The notes under the pieces were generated by a model. It had not been told where the DNA came from, made no database searches, and saw only the letters and a list, made by a program, of their open reading frames with translations. Source: Weissella hellenica (GTDB lineage Bacteria; Bacillota; Bacilli; Lactobacillales; Lactobacillaceae). From it: DNA of 32,884 nt. Positions 15,874 through 25,013 of the stretch are shown piece by piece. A program made the translations under genes and the position numbers. Position 1 is the first letter of the stretch. Each line of letters starts with the position of its first letter. The DNA is taken from NCBI RefSeq assembly GCF_005405545.1, contig NZ_BJEG01000018.1, forward strand, positions 1 through 32,884, given 5' to 3'.

Positions 15874-15891
15874 GGAAAGCGAGGAACAAAC

Positions 15892-18168
15892 ATGATTGGA
15901 TTGGTACCACTACCAGCAAGTGGCCCCACAAATGCGTTTTATGAATCATGGGCCGATTATTTACAACCAAAATCACGCATGTTTTTGTCAGTTTTACAGA
16001 TGATGTGTCAAGGGATTGCTGATTTGTGTTATGACTTAGCAAACGCCGTACTAACCGCCTGGCATGCAGCTTGGAAACTAATGGATTTTAGTAGTCTATT
16101 TACCAAAGCCGATGGTTCAGGACAAGATATGTCCGGATACGGATTAACCCAGTATATTGGTATTTTCTTTATGATCGGGATTATTATTTTAGCTTTGATG
16201 TTGGCAATTCAAGTGATTCAATTTAATTTAACTTCCGGTCGTCGAGGTAAAGAATGGCCAGCCGGTATTGTAACAGCGGTGATTATCATTGCAATGGTCC
16301 CACTACTTATTTCAGGTGGTACCCAGGTCGCTAAAAGTATGAATACGGAACTTTTAGGTGGTACCAGTACAACGGATGTTCGGTCAGGGAGTCATAGTAT
16401 TTTGACCGATATTTGGAAAAATAACTCTGTTGATCTTAAAAAGGTGGCCCAGGCTAATTTCAATGTGGATGATAAAAAAATTCATGATTATAGCCCAATT
16501 CAAAAAAATTCATCCAATGCGATTGTTAAGTCATCCATCTTTACGGATACTATTGATGACGATGCCAAAAGGGGTATGAAGGATAAGGCTAAAGATGTTT
16601 TTGCGAATAAACAAGGAGAAAGCTCAATCAAGAAAGTCGATAAAGGCGGTTGGTTAAAAGGGACTGAAGAAGTCTACCCACGGGTGAAAGTAAACTGGAT
16701 TGGCATTATTGCAGCAGAGATTGTCTTTGCGATTGTCGGATTCTTAGCAATTATTGAACTAATTGTGCGCTTCTTCCGGTTAGCTTATTATTCACTAACC
16801 TTACTAGCATTAGCCTTTCGCGATATGGAAGGTAAAAAGGCGATGCAAATTCTGCATGTGATGGAAGGCAGTATCTTAGGCATGGCTTTGTTGCCTTTAA
16901 ATTTGGTTTTATTCTTTGCTTTCGTACAGTGGGGTATGATAGCAATTAACGATCAAAATCTCTCTTGGGGACCTTATACTGTGGTAAGCGTGGCGTTATT
17001 GTTAGCTGCCGGTAAAGGGTTGTTATCAGGATTTGCTTTGATTGACGACTGGGCGGGTATGCCAACGGGTCATGGTGGCACGGCTAGTGGCCTCATTGGT
17101 GCCGTTGCGGCCACCGCAGGTGTTGGTCGTGCATCCAAAGGATTGGCTGGATCGGCCGTGCGGACAGCGGGTGCTGTTGGACATGGTGTTGCCAAAGGTG
17201 GTCAAAAAGCAATGGCTGGTGGTCAGAAAGTTGCTAGTGGTGCCCAGGCTATGAAGGAAAAAGTTAGTCAAGCTGGTAAACGTGGTAATGCAACACAGCA
17301 AGCAGTACAAGGTGGTGCCAGTGGTGGTCAAGGTCAACAAACAGCTACATCGGCAAATAGTCTTGGGACAAGCGGTTTGCCAATTAATGCAGCTGCTAGT
17401 GGACCAAATACCAGTGCAGATCACCCTGAAACAGCTAGTCAAGCAGCCGGAGCGACGACTACCGGTGCCAATACCACTAGTGATACGCAAGCGGTACCTG
17501 GTACCAGCGGATCACGAACACCAGCACAAGCACATAATCCCGGTACACAACCAGGGCGAGCAATCAGTGGTAATGCAGGTACCATGGCGCAAACTAACCA
17601 GCCAACCGGTGATCAACCTGAAAATGGCGGTGTAGTAGGTTCTGGTAACACAGCAACGGGTGGACAACCAGGGCTTATCTTACCGAATAATGTGGCAAAT
17701 AGCAGTGGTTCAAGCGAATCGCCACAAGCTTCTGTCACTAGTCGTAATGGTAGTCAAGCAGCTGCAAGACCGGTAGTTAACCCACCAAAAACGACACCAA
17801 TGCCGTCAGCTACTGGACGTCAAAGTGTTCAATCACAGCCGATGGGTTCATTTAATGGTTCAACGGTTGCACCAACAAGCACTAGTTCGCCAGCAATGCC
17901 TAATCAGCAATCAAGTCAGATGCAACAACCACAGCCTAATCCAACGCCGGTACAACCAGTTAATTCAGTGGGAACTAATCGCCAACCAATTAATAATCAA
18001 GGGGTAACTTCGCAGCGGACAACTAGTCAACGAGGTACTGTTCAGCCAACTAACCGAGTGCAAACAAACCAACGCGCAACCAATAACACGTATAATAATC
18101 TGCAAAAGGAAGTGAAACAAGATCTAAGACAGGTTTATCCCCGAAAAGATAATCCACAACGTTCATAG
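15892..18168 (+). CDS. VirB6/TrbL-like inner channel membrane protein
   Basis: The N-terminal half is a polytopic membrane domain, with helices near residues 92-112, 126-148, 265-290, 296-310, 325-350 and 358-378. It resembles the pLS20_p028-type conjugation membrane proteins that stand in for VirB6 in Gram-positive systems. From residue 390 the protein becomes low-complexity, very rich in G, A, Q, S, T, N and P, with glycine/alanine helical repeats then a long disordered tail. The usual tail is variable, so recombination here is expected. The ribosome binding site is AAGGAAAGCGAGG. It probably forms the membrane pore of the transfer channel with the VirB3-, VirB4- and VirB8-like proteins of operon 2. 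Confidence 0.78.
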   Translation: MIGLVPLPASGPTNAFYESWADYLQPKSRMFLSVLQMMCQGIADLCYDLANAVLTAWHAAWKLMDFSSLFTKADGSGQDMSGYGLTQYIGIFFMIGIIILALMLAIQVIQFNLTSGRRGKEWPAGIVTAVIIIAMVPLLISGGTQVAKSMNTELLGGTSTTDVRSGSHSILTDIWKNNSVDLKKVAQANFNVDDKKIHDYSPIQKNSSNAIVKSSIFTDTIDDDAKRGMKDKAKDVFANKQGESSIKKVDKGGWLKGTEEVYPRVKVNWIGIIAAEIVFAIVGFLAIIELIVRFFRLAYYSLTLLALAFRDMEGKKAMQILHVMEGSILGMALLPLNLVLFFAFVQWGMIAINDQNLSWGPYTVVSVALLLAAGKGLLSGFALIDDWAGMPTGHGGTASGLIGAVAATAGVGRASKGLAGSAVRTAGAVGHGVAKGGQKAMAGGQKVASGAQAMKEKVSQAGKRGNATQQAVQGGASGGQGQQTATSANSLGTSGLPINAAASGPNTSADHPETASQAAGATTTGANTTSDTQAVPGTSGSRTPAQAHNPGTQPGRAISGNAGTMAQTNQPTGDQPENGGVVGSGNTATGGQPGLILPNNVANSSGSSESPQASVTSRNGSQAAARPVVNPPKTTPMPSATGRQSVQSQPMGSFNGSTVAPTSTSSPAMPNQQSSQMQQPQPNPTPVQPVNSVGTNRQPINNQGVTSQRTTSQRGTVQPTNRVQTNQRATNNTYNNLQKEVKQDLRQVYPRKDNPQRS

Positions 18169-18187
18169 AACCAGTCGGAGGTAAAAC

Positions 18188-18706
18188 ATGAATACAAAAA
18201 TTAAATGGCTAATTAGTCTAATTGCAGCAGCTGTTGTTGTCGCTGGTGGTGTTTCATATGGTATCTATAAACACAATCAACCTTTATCAGATGAGGCTTT
18301 TAACAAATTGGAAATTGATAAGCAGTTTGAAAAGACACCAGCTGGACATTATATACATTTACGCAAGGATGATCCCACACTATATCGGACGACTTGGTCA
18401 GCAAAACAAATAAAAAATTACTTTTTTAATAAATATAATATAGGAGTTAAAACTAGAGCTGACGGAACAACCGCAGAAAAAACTAAATTAGGAACTAATC
18501 ACTTGTTTGACAACAATCGTTTAGTTGATAAACAACAAGGTTATGGAGGAATTGGTCGTATTTATCATGAAACTTACGGTAACAATAAATTTAATTCGGG
18601 AATAACATATTACTCTGACTCGGTTTATAACTGGTACTTTAAGAGTCCAGAACAAGCACAAAAGGATCCTGACGTGAAGGAAAATGTAAATCAATTAGTC
18701 CGGTAA
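18188..18706 (+). CDS. Membrane-anchored extracellular protein of unknown function (172 aa)
   Basis: The protein starts MNTKIKWLISLIAAAVVVAGGVSYGIYKH, an uncleaved signal anchor or signal peptide with no lipobox cysteine. The remaining 140 residues are polar, tyrosine- and asparagine-rich, and should face outward. The ribosome binding site is CGGAGG, 19 bases after the VirB6-like gene, and a terminator follows, so it closes operon 1. The sequence from about 18400 is more AT-rich than its upstream neighbours, which may indicate separate acquisition. Candidates are a surface or entry-exclusion protein or a channel accessory. I do not recognise a family. Confidence 0.7.
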   Translation: MNTKIKWLISLIAAAVVVAGGVSYGIYKHNQPLSDEAFNKLEIDKQFEKTPAGHYIHLRKDDPTLYRTTWSAKQIKNYFFNKYNIGVKTRADGTTAEKTKLGTNHLFDNNRLVDKQQGYGGIGRIYHETYGNNKFNSGITYYSDSVYNWYFKSPEQAQKDPDVKENVNQLVR

Positions 18707-18792
18707 TTGTACAGTTTATTTCATTACTCGTAAAAAAATTAGTAACCAAAAGTAGTTTGTTTAAACGGAAAATACGTATATATGTAAGATAC

Positions 18793-18839
18793 AAGTCTAA
18801 GAACCTGTGCTACAAAGCACTTAGTTCTTAGGCTTTTTT
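18793..18839 (+). terminator. Terminator of transfer operon 1
   Basis: AAGTCTAAGAAC (18793-18804) pairs with GTTCTTAGGCTT (18824-18835) with a G-T pair, with an inner GTGC/GCAC stem and a final TTTTTT. The following 18840-19059 is AT-rich with no gene. It should carry the promoter of the FemX-like gene; candidates are TACAAT at 19012 or the TTTACA region near 19026, but neither has ideal spacing. Confidence 0.85.
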
Positions 18840-19059
18840 GAATATGAGATGATTTTTTCCTTATATATTAAGTAGTTATCTTATATCTTAGTGCTGGATT
18901 TCCTATCACTTTACAGTAATGAAAATTATTTATTAGAGTAACTTTAGTCACCAAACAGTTTAAATTTTCATTGAATTTTTTAAGCTATTTTAGTTTCAGT
19001 GAATCATGGTGTACAATTAATATTGTTTACAAATATGTATTATTATCAATAAATATAGG

Positions 19060-20331
19060 ATGGGTTTTCGAAAAATTATGAAGTTTAAAGAACTAGATAG
19101 TCAATTAGACCAATGGGAAGAGTTTGTGGAAACTAATGAGTTAGGGAACTTTGGTCAAAGTAGTTTTCAATTTGAATTATTGTTAAGTAGAGGTCGTAAA
19201 GCAAAAGTATTTGGTGTTGTGAACGATACAGACGAAATTCTTGCGGGGGGGGTCGTTAATTGGGACCCAACAAAATTAGGTTATAAGTATTCATTAGATT
19301 ACGGACCAATTGTAAAGGATTGGGCCGATAAGGATGCTTTGCAATGTTTTTTTGATGGTTTAGTACAGTATGCTAAACATAATAAAGGGTTGTATTTAAG
19401 TGTGTCGCCAAATGCGATTTATCAAGAATTCGACAATGATGGCCAACCAATTTGTACACCTAAAAAGCAAATTCTTGATACGATGTGTAGTTTAGGGTTC
19501 ACACATGAACCATTTAAGTATGGGATGCAAGATACTGGAGTGACAGTTTGGCAATATGTGAAAAAGATTGATGGTCAAACATACACGGAAATATCAAAGA
19601 GCTACCATAAGATGGCCAAGCAGTATTTAAAGAAGAATAAACTCTATCAAGTTAATGTGCGTGAACTATCTAGAGAAGAATTACCAATGTTTAAACAAAT
19701 TATTGATGATACGGCTGAACGTCGGCATTTCTTGAGTAAAGATTTAATTTATTTTGAAACAGCGTATGATAAATTCCAGGATCGGATTAAGTTTATAGTA
19801 GCAGAAGTATGCTTCTCGAAGTATATTCAAGTTGCGACCGATAAACTGGAAAAGGCCAACCGTGATATTGATAAGTTACAGCAGAAACGTGAGACAGCTG
19901 CTAATAAAACGCGTATTGATAAACAACTTAGTGAATTATTTAAACAAAGGGAAAATCATAAAGTACGCATTGAACATGGTAAGCAAATGCGGATTCACGC
20001 AGGAAAAGATGTAATTCCAGTTGCTGCGGCTATGTTCATCATTATGCCACAAGAGACGGATTATTTATTCTCGGGGTCATATGAAGAATATAGTGAGTTT
20101 TATGCGCCTTACCAGATTCAAGATTATATGTTACAAATTTCGCAAAAATTAGGAGTTAAAACATATAATTTCTTGGGTATTGACGGTAAATTTGACGGCA
20201 CCGATGGTGTTTTAAAGTTTAAGACGCAATTTGAGGGTGTCGCACAGCAATTGATTGGTACTTTTGACATACCAGTAAATAAATTTAAATATAATGTGTA
20301 TATTAAACTGAAAAAATTAATCGCAAGATAG
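19060..20331 (+). CDS. FemX/FemAB-type peptidoglycan aminoacyltransferase
   Basis: Fem transferases add amino acids from aminoacyl-tRNA to the side chain of lipid-linked peptidoglycan precursors in the cytoplasm. The 423-aa length, two GNAT-like halves and the helical-arm insertion (coiled coil at about residues 262-310, KLEKANRDIDKLQQKRET) fit the family. The C-terminal half has PVAAAMFIIMPQETDYLFSGSYEEYSEFYAPYQIQDYML, matching the family substrate-pocket region. The start may instead be ATG 19078 (MKFKELD); neither has a strong ribosome binding site. It lies between two transfer operons but lacks the shared 43-bp element and ends with its own terminator. A run of eight G (19245-19252) lies inside the frame. 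It may change the cell wall to limit redundant transfer or self-damage by the VirB1-like hydrolase; that is inference. Confidence 0.85.
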   Translation: MGFRKIMKFKELDSQLDQWEEFVETNELGNFGQSSFQFELLLSRGRKAKVFGVVNDTDEILAGGVVNWDPTKLGYKYSLDYGPIVKDWADKDALQCFFDGLVQYAKHNKGLYLSVSPNAIYQEFDNDGQPICTPKKQILDTMCSLGFTHEPFKYGMQDTGVTVWQYVKKIDGQTYTEISKSYHKMAKQYLKKNKLYQVNVRELSREELPMFKQIIDDTAERRHFLSKDLIYFETAYDKFQDRIKFIVAEVCFSKYIQVATDKLEKANRDIDKLQQKRETAANKTRIDKQLSELFKQRENHKVRIEHGKQMRIHAGKDVIPVAAAMFIIMPQETDYLFSGSYEEYSEFYAPYQIQDYMLQISQKLGVKTYNFLGIDGKFDGTDGVLKFKTQFEGVAQQLIGTFDIPVNKFKYNVYIKLKKLIAR

Positions 20332-20448
20332 TGAAAATTTATTATGTTTTTTGACAAACCTAGCCTTAAAATAATGTAATGGAAGATGTTTTGTGGTGAT
20401 TATACTATTACATAGTTGTAATATTCATTTGGGTAAAATTTAAAACAG

Positions 20449-20484
20449 AGCGTTCAACGTAACTTTATGTTGAACGCTTTTTTT
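20449..20484 (+). terminator. Terminator after the FemX-like gene
   Basis: AGCGTTCAAC (20449-20458) pairs perfectly with GTTGAACGCT (20469-20478) and is followed by T-rich sequence. It insulates the next promoter element, which begins 24 bases later. Confidence 0.88.
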
Positions 20485-20507
20485 GTGCAAAATTGTTCCT
20501 ATTTTTC

Positions 20508-20550
20508 TTTGGGACACTTTTACATAGGCTTTTAAAAATTCGTTACGATA
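20508..20550 (+). promoter_or_regulatory. Transfer-operon promoter element, copy 2
   Basis: The same 43-bp block as at 7693 and 27013. The left 20 bases are identical in all three, as is the ATTCGTTACGATA end; only the centre varies. It ends 45 bases before the start of the VirB3-like gene. Confidence 0.75.
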
Positions 20551-20595
20551 TCGGTAGTTAATCAAAGAAATAAATTATTGAAAGGTGGCATTTTT

Positions 20596-20934
20596 ATGCA
20601 AGGTTACAATTATCGTGAATTTTCACCAGGTAACAATATCTGGCAAAAACAACCTCGATTGCTATTTTTAAATTTTGAACGACTCGCCGTACTGGGGGGC
20701 TTCTTCCTCTTTACGTACATCATGCTCTCCAAAGCATTTTCTTATCAATTTACTTTTTCCAAAGGCTTTTTTCTGGTGGTTATGGTCGTGACTGCAATTT
20801 ATGCGATTCTACCAGCACCCAGTAACCCCAATAGTTTAGTGATTGATGAAGTGTTTGTGCGTGGTCCTAAAACCGTGAGTTCACAAAGTCTTCATGGGTC
20901 GATGAAATGTATGCCACTGGAGAAGGAGGATTAA
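20596..20934 (+). CDS. VirB3/PrgI-like small membrane protein (112 aa)
   Basis: ATG 20596 is chosen because GAAAGGTGG lies just before it; an upstream in-frame TTG (20578) has no ribosome binding site. The protein starts with a short polar N-terminus (MQGYNYREFSPGNNIWQKQ) and then two membrane helices (about residues 28-46 and 52-72). That arrangement and its place directly before the VirB4 genes fit the VirB3/PrgI-type subunits of Gram-positive secretion systems. The C-terminal 30 residues are cytoplasmic and polar. The next gene begins immediately after its stop codon. Confidence 0.72.
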   Translation: MQGYNYREFSPGNNIWQKQPRLLFLNFERLAVLGGFFLFTYIMLSKAFSYQFTFSKGFFLVVMVVTAIYAILPAPSNPNSLVIDEVFVRGPKTVSSQSLHGSMKCMPLEKED

Positions 20935-21579
20935 ATGGGATTCAAAAAAGCCAAAAAGCAAAAATTTTCTCTCAAGCAACTTGCCGAATTACGCCGGCCG
21001 CAAGTCGGTGTTTTAGATTTATTGCCGTTTAAACGATTCGAAGGTGACGATAACTTGTTAGTGTTAGCAGGTGAAAACAAACAAGATGTTGGCTATATGG
21101 ATATGTTAACGATTTATGGGAAGGATTTAGATTTCGTTTATGGGGTCGGTTCTGAAAGGGCTTCTAATATTATTCGAGATTATCATTTACTGCTCAATAC
21201 GTTTACCAGTGATTTTGATATTATCATCACACGAATGGCAGCCGAAACAACGATTCAACAACGGGCTTGGTTAGCTAATCGGCAAGCGATTGATCAAGAA
21301 ATGGCACAGACTACTGATCAACGTCGTTACCGTCAACTACAACTGCGTTATCAATTAGTTACACGCCAAATAGAAAGTTTACGACATGTAGCAGAAAACG
21401 TGAAGCACCAAAGTTATACGGCGTTTATTTACGGGGAGTCCGCAGCCGAAACCCGGACCGCCAGAGAAATCTTTATGAATTCCGGCGGACGGGCAATCAC
21501 AGCTCAACCAATGTCATTAGATAAAAAAAAGACGATGTTGCAAATCTTACAAGATCCAACACAACAACTAAATCAATAG
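20935..21579 (+). CDS. VirB4 N-terminal-domain-like transfer protein (214 aa)
   Basis: The protein is soluble and mixed alpha/beta, with EGDDNLLVLAGENKQDVGYMDMLTIYGKDLDF near the start and a long helical hairpin in the second half. It has the look of the N-terminal domain of VirB4-type ATPases supplied as a separate polypeptide, followed by the main VirB4 gene 18 bases downstream. There is no Walker motif, so it is not itself an ATPase. The GGAGGA ribosome binding site is inside the upstream gene's end and the ATG follows the previous stop directly. Family assignment is by context and general pattern. Confidence 0.6.
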   Translation: MGFKKAKKQKFSLKQLAELRRPQVGVLDLLPFKRFEGDDNLLVLAGENKQDVGYMDMLTIYGKDLDFVYGVGSERASNIIRDYHLLLNTFTSDFDIIITRMAAETTIQQRAWLANRQAIDQEMAQTTDQRRYRQLQLRYQLVTRQIESLRHVAENVKHQSYTAFIYGESAAETRTAREIFMNSGGRAITAQPMSLDKKKTMLQILQDPTQQLNQ

Positions 21580-21597
21580 CTAAAAAGGAGGCTCCTT

Positions 21598-23550
21598 ATG
21601 AAACGCAGTGTTGCGGCTAAATTACGCAATCAAGGGTATGACTTAGATTTAATCTGGCAGGTTCAAAATCCGAGTCCAACTATTTACCATTCAGATTATA
21701 TTCATTTTGGTAATGGAGTCGGCACCATCGTGACGATTTATGATTATCCCAAAGAAACCCAACAACAAATGTGGTTCCGTAATCTGCTGGATACGGATAA
21801 CACGATTACGATTCTTAAAGTGGGTACCGAAAGTCGTGCCAAAGTAGAAAAAGCCTTGCAAGACGCAGCTAATGCTAACAATGCAATTTTAGGAGATAAA
21901 TGGCAAAATGACCAACGCAAGTTGTTGGCTAGCAATGAATACCAACAAAATATGGCCGATTTAAACGATGCGTTGAATGGCCAAGAAATTTATAAGCGTT
22001 TGTATGTCCGCGTGTTATTTACGGAACGTACGATTGAAAAATTACGCACAAAACTAGACGCCTTCCGCCAACGGTTGAGTAACTATAAATCAATGGTTTA
22101 TGCCGGTGAAATGGCTAACCACATGCGTCAATTCTTTGTACCTGCAATGAAAGTACAAGATTTAGCGTTGAAAGATAAGGGTTTTCCGATGAAATCTTAC
22201 TCATTGGCGGGTACCTATGCCTTTAATCAAACGTTTTTGGCAGACGCGCGTGGTGCAAACTTGGCTACGACGTTTCAAGGTGGCGAAGTGACATTTGACC
22301 CGAGCCACTCTGATGGTAAACACCGCACAACGGCTTATAACTTAATCATTGGTGACGCCGGTTCAGGAAAATCAACCTGGATGCATCAACAATTAGATCC
22401 ACTCTTTGCCCGTGGTGATACGATTTGGTTATTTGATCGGACCCGTCGCTATTTCCCACATATTCAACAATTAGGGGGACTGATTTTAACGATGGATGGT
22501 TCCCAAAATCGGGTTAATATCCTGCATGTCTTCGGGACGGTCCTAGATGAAAATGGCCAAATTGATGTGATTAATTCTTTCTTACAACACTTAGAAAAAG
22601 TCAAAACGTATTATGCCACGTTAAATCCTGAAGCAGGTGTTGGTGAATTAAATCTATTCATGGATGAATTACGTCGCTTTTATATCGAAGATCAAGAAAT
22701 GTGGTCATATTCACCAGAAGATCACCCAGAAGAATTACGGATTATTGGTTTGGATGCCAATGCTTATCCGACGTTAGAAACATTTATCAGTTATCTGCAA
22801 GCGCGTCTGTTGAATGCTCGTGATTTTACGGGGAATAATCGGGAACGCCTAGATAACATTGTGATGGTCCTTAATAATCTATTAAACCAGTATGGTTCAA
22901 AGGTTAATGGGCATACAAACGTTCCTGATTTATCAAATGAACAACTTATCATGTTCGATACTGCTGGGATGTCCGAATGGGACCCCAAGGTTTATGCAGC
23001 CCAGTATTTTAGTATTATGTCCTTGATGAATTCCTATGTCGTGATGAATGGGTATGAACAACTTGCACGTGAACAGCGTGGTGAGTTCACCAAAGAAACC
23101 GTCGCAGATGGTACAGCAGCTCCTAAATATTTTTGGTGGATTCAGGATGAAGCGGATGACGTCATCAATTATACGAATCCATTAGGCATTTCCTTTGCCG
23201 ACAAAATGATGCAACAGCAACGTAAGAATTATTTTGGCTTGTTTATGATTTTCCCAGGACTTAAAAACGTGTTACCAACAGGACAACAACAAGATTCAGA
23301 AGAAGCCCGTGCCATGACCGATTTTTTCAATCGTTTTCAAAATCATCACATTGGACGGTTACCAGAAGATGATAAAAACCGTTATGCCAACGTGACGAGT
23401 CGTTCAGATGCCACGCCGGATCAATTAAATACGTTACCAATGCTGCAAGTAGGACAATTTCTATTAATCTTACGTGGTTTCCAGTCCATCTTTATTACGG
23501 CTTATCGACCAACCGATGATGAACTACGGATGTATGGTGGGGGTATCTAA
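21598..23550 (+). CDS. VirB4/TraE-type conjugation ATPase
   Basis: This is the main energy-supplying ATPase of the transfer channel. Walker A is GDAGSGKS (residues 252-259) in IIGDAGSGKSTWMHQQL. Walker B is WWIQDEADDV (D517, E518). The conserved C-terminal YRPTDDEL and the glutamine-rich QQQRKNYFG motif also fit the family. The 650-aa length fits a VirB4 whose N-domain is partly carried by the preceding gene. The ribosome binding site is AAAAGGAGG. It is associated with the inner face of the membrane and expected to contact the VirB3-, VirB6- and VirD4-like proteins. Confidence 0.88.
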   Translation: MKRSVAAKLRNQGYDLDLIWQVQNPSPTIYHSDYIHFGNGVGTIVTIYDYPKETQQQMWFRNLLDTDNTITILKVGTESRAKVEKALQDAANANNAILGDKWQNDQRKLLASNEYQQNMADLNDALNGQEIYKRLYVRVLFTERTIEKLRTKLDAFRQRLSNYKSMVYAGEMANHMRQFFVPAMKVQDLALKDKGFPMKSYSLAGTYAFNQTFLADARGANLATTFQGGEVTFDPSHSDGKHRTTAYNLIIGDAGSGKSTWMHQQLDPLFARGDTIWLFDRTRRYFPHIQQLGGLILTMDGSQNRVNILHVFGTVLDENGQIDVINSFLQHLEKVKTYYATLNPEAGVGELNLFMDELRRFYIEDQEMWSYSPEDHPEELRIIGLDANAYPTLETFISYLQARLLNARDFTGNNRERLDNIVMVLNNLLNQYGSKVNGHTNVPDLSNEQLIMFDTAGMSEWDPKVYAAQYFSIMSLMNSYVVMNGYEQLAREQRGEFTKETVADGTAAPKYFWWIQDEADDVINYTNPLGISFADKMMQQQRKNYFGLFMIFPGLKNVLPTGQQQDSEEARAMTDFFNRFQNHHIGRLPEDDKNRYANVTSRSDATPDQLNTLPMLQVGQFLLILRGFQSIFITAYRPTDDELRMYGGGI

Positions 23551-23551
23551 T

Positions 23552-23776
23552 ATGAGTAAACAAGAAAAGAAACCAGCAGTCAGTCGTTTGCATCGCTACA
23601 AGACTAGTACGATTCGTGCAGATGTAGAACGTGATTACCAGCACTATAAGGAGACTGGCGAGTGGCCTAAAAAAGATCCAGCTGTGGTGAAACGCACACT
23701 GCGCTTATTATTAATCACCCTCGTGATTTTCTTAGTGTTGGGCATTATGCTGTTGCTGCAAGCGATTGGGGGTTAG
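23552..23776 (+). CDS. Small single-pass membrane protein (74 aa)
   Basis: ATG 23552 comes one base after the VirB4 stop and follows GGTGGGGGT. The N-terminal 50 residues are basic and cytoplasmic (SRLHRYKTSTIRADVERDY, then TGEWPKKDPAVVKRT). They are followed by one strong helix, LRLLLITLVIFLVLGIMLLL. I do not recognise a family. It lies between VirB4 and the wall hydrolase and ends three bases before it, so it is probably a structural or anchoring part of the channel. Confidence 0.7.
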   Translation: MSKQEKKPAVSRLHRYKTSTIRADVERDYQHYKETGEWPKKDPAVVKRTLRLLLITLVIFLVLGIMLLLQAIGG

Positions 23777-23779
23777 CTG

Positions 23780-25009
23780 ATGAAAAGAGCCATCACAATT
23801 TGGTTTTGGGTTAAAGTTTTAATTCCGGTACTACTTGTTTTACTGGGTTTGTTTTTCTTTTTTCTGGTGGTCATTAACTTATTAGCCGGTGGCGGCGGTG
23901 ATGATAGTAGCGTCTGTTACACCAGCAATAACGATACACCGTCCGGTGCAGGCATTGGGGGTGATTGGAAAGACAGTAAGTCCAATACCCACAAAGCAAT
24001 GCAAACCGCAGCTGATAAATTTAAAAATGAGCTCCATATGAGTGGTGATAACATTGCCGCTGCGTTAGCCATTGGTTTGCGTGAAAGTCAATTCAATCCC
24101 AAAGCTGTTAATCCCAGCGGTCAAGTGAAAGGAATTTGGCAATGGGGTGCCGGTAATGTGAATGGTAACCGGTATAAAGATACGCAAGACAATGTGGATA
24201 GTCAAATCAACTTAGCCATTAAAGAATTGAAAACAACGCATGCAGCGACGTTATCGGATATGCACAATGCTGACTTAACCCACTCACTGGAAGCCTGGGA
24301 CGTGCATTTTGAAGGTGTTGCTGCTTCTGATCCGCAACGAAAAGTCACGGAAACCTTAGCCACGGCGCAAAAGGTCAAAAAAATTTTTAAGTTAGATTTT
24401 TCTGGCAATTTAACAGATTTAACGGGTGGTGATTCAAACACGGCTCAAGGTGGGGCAACCTTAAATCCAAATAATTGCCCACCTGCAACGGGGACGAGTT
24501 CTGGTTTACCAATTAAAGGACAGTACAATATCACCGGTGGGTATCCCAATTACCAAGGTGCCGGCGGTAGCCCACATTATGGGGTGGATTTCCAATCGGT
24601 CGGCGCAAAGGAAACGGGTGATTCCAGCAACGTTTATGCCGTTGCTGACGGTAAGGTGTATGCCAAAACCTCGGATTCAACCGGTGGTAATTATGTCGTG
24701 ATTAAAAATAATGATGGCAGTTATACCTATTACGGTCACGCACCTTCACAAAGTGCCATCGTCGTTAATAAAGGGGATACCGTCCATAAAGGGCAACATA
24801 TTTCACACCAAGGACAAACTGGATTAGCAACAGGTGTGCACGTGCATTTCGGTGTCAACAAAAAGAAGCCGGCCTTTGCCCCACAATCTGATGGTTTAGT
24901 TAGTGGTGGTGATTATCTATCAAAGGTACCCCGCAAAGCGGTCCCAGCTAAAGGCCAAACCGTACCTGCCGGACCATTTTCAACGGATCAAACCAAGGAC
25001 AAAAAGTAG
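23780..25009 (+). CDS. VirB1-like bifunctional wall hydrolase: lysozyme-like plus M23 peptidase
   Basis: This 409-aa protein locally opens peptidoglycan so that the channel can assemble. Residues 10-35 are a signal anchor. Residues 75-190 resemble a lysozyme-like (transglycosylase) domain: AAALAIGLRESQFNPKAV with a candidate catalytic E, then KGIWQWGAG. Residues about 250-375 form an M23 (LytM-type) metallopeptidase. It has HYGVD (H266, D270), YYGHAP and HVHFG (H354, H356), so the zinc ligands look complete. Such two-domain enzymes are typical of Gram-positive conjugation systems (Tn916 Orf14, TcpG-like). It belongs to operon 2. Confidence 0.87.
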   Translation: MKRAITIWFWVKVLIPVLLVLLGLFFFFLVVINLLAGGGGDDSSVCYTSNNDTPSGAGIGGDWKDSKSNTHKAMQTAADKFKNELHMSGDNIAAALAIGLRESQFNPKAVNPSGQVKGIWQWGAGNVNGNRYKDTQDNVDSQINLAIKELKTTHAATLSDMHNADLTHSLEAWDVHFEGVAASDPQRKVTETLATAQKVKKIFKLDFSGNLTDLTGGDSNTAQGGATLNPNNCPPATGTSSGLPIKGQYNITGGYPNYQGAGGSPHYGVDFQSVGAKETGDSSNVYAVADGKVYAKTSDSTGGNYVVIKNNDGSYTYYGHAPSQSAIVVNKGDTVHKGQHISHQGQTGLATGVHVHFGVNKKKPAFAPQSDGLVSGGDYLSKVPRKAVPAKGQTVPAGPFSTDQTKDKK

Positions 25010-25013
25010 GTGA

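Noticed and set aside
17026-17490. 154-codon minus-strand cysteine-rich frame inside the VirB6-like gene
   Set aside because: It is a shadow of the low-complexity glycine/alanine/serine tail and has no start signals.
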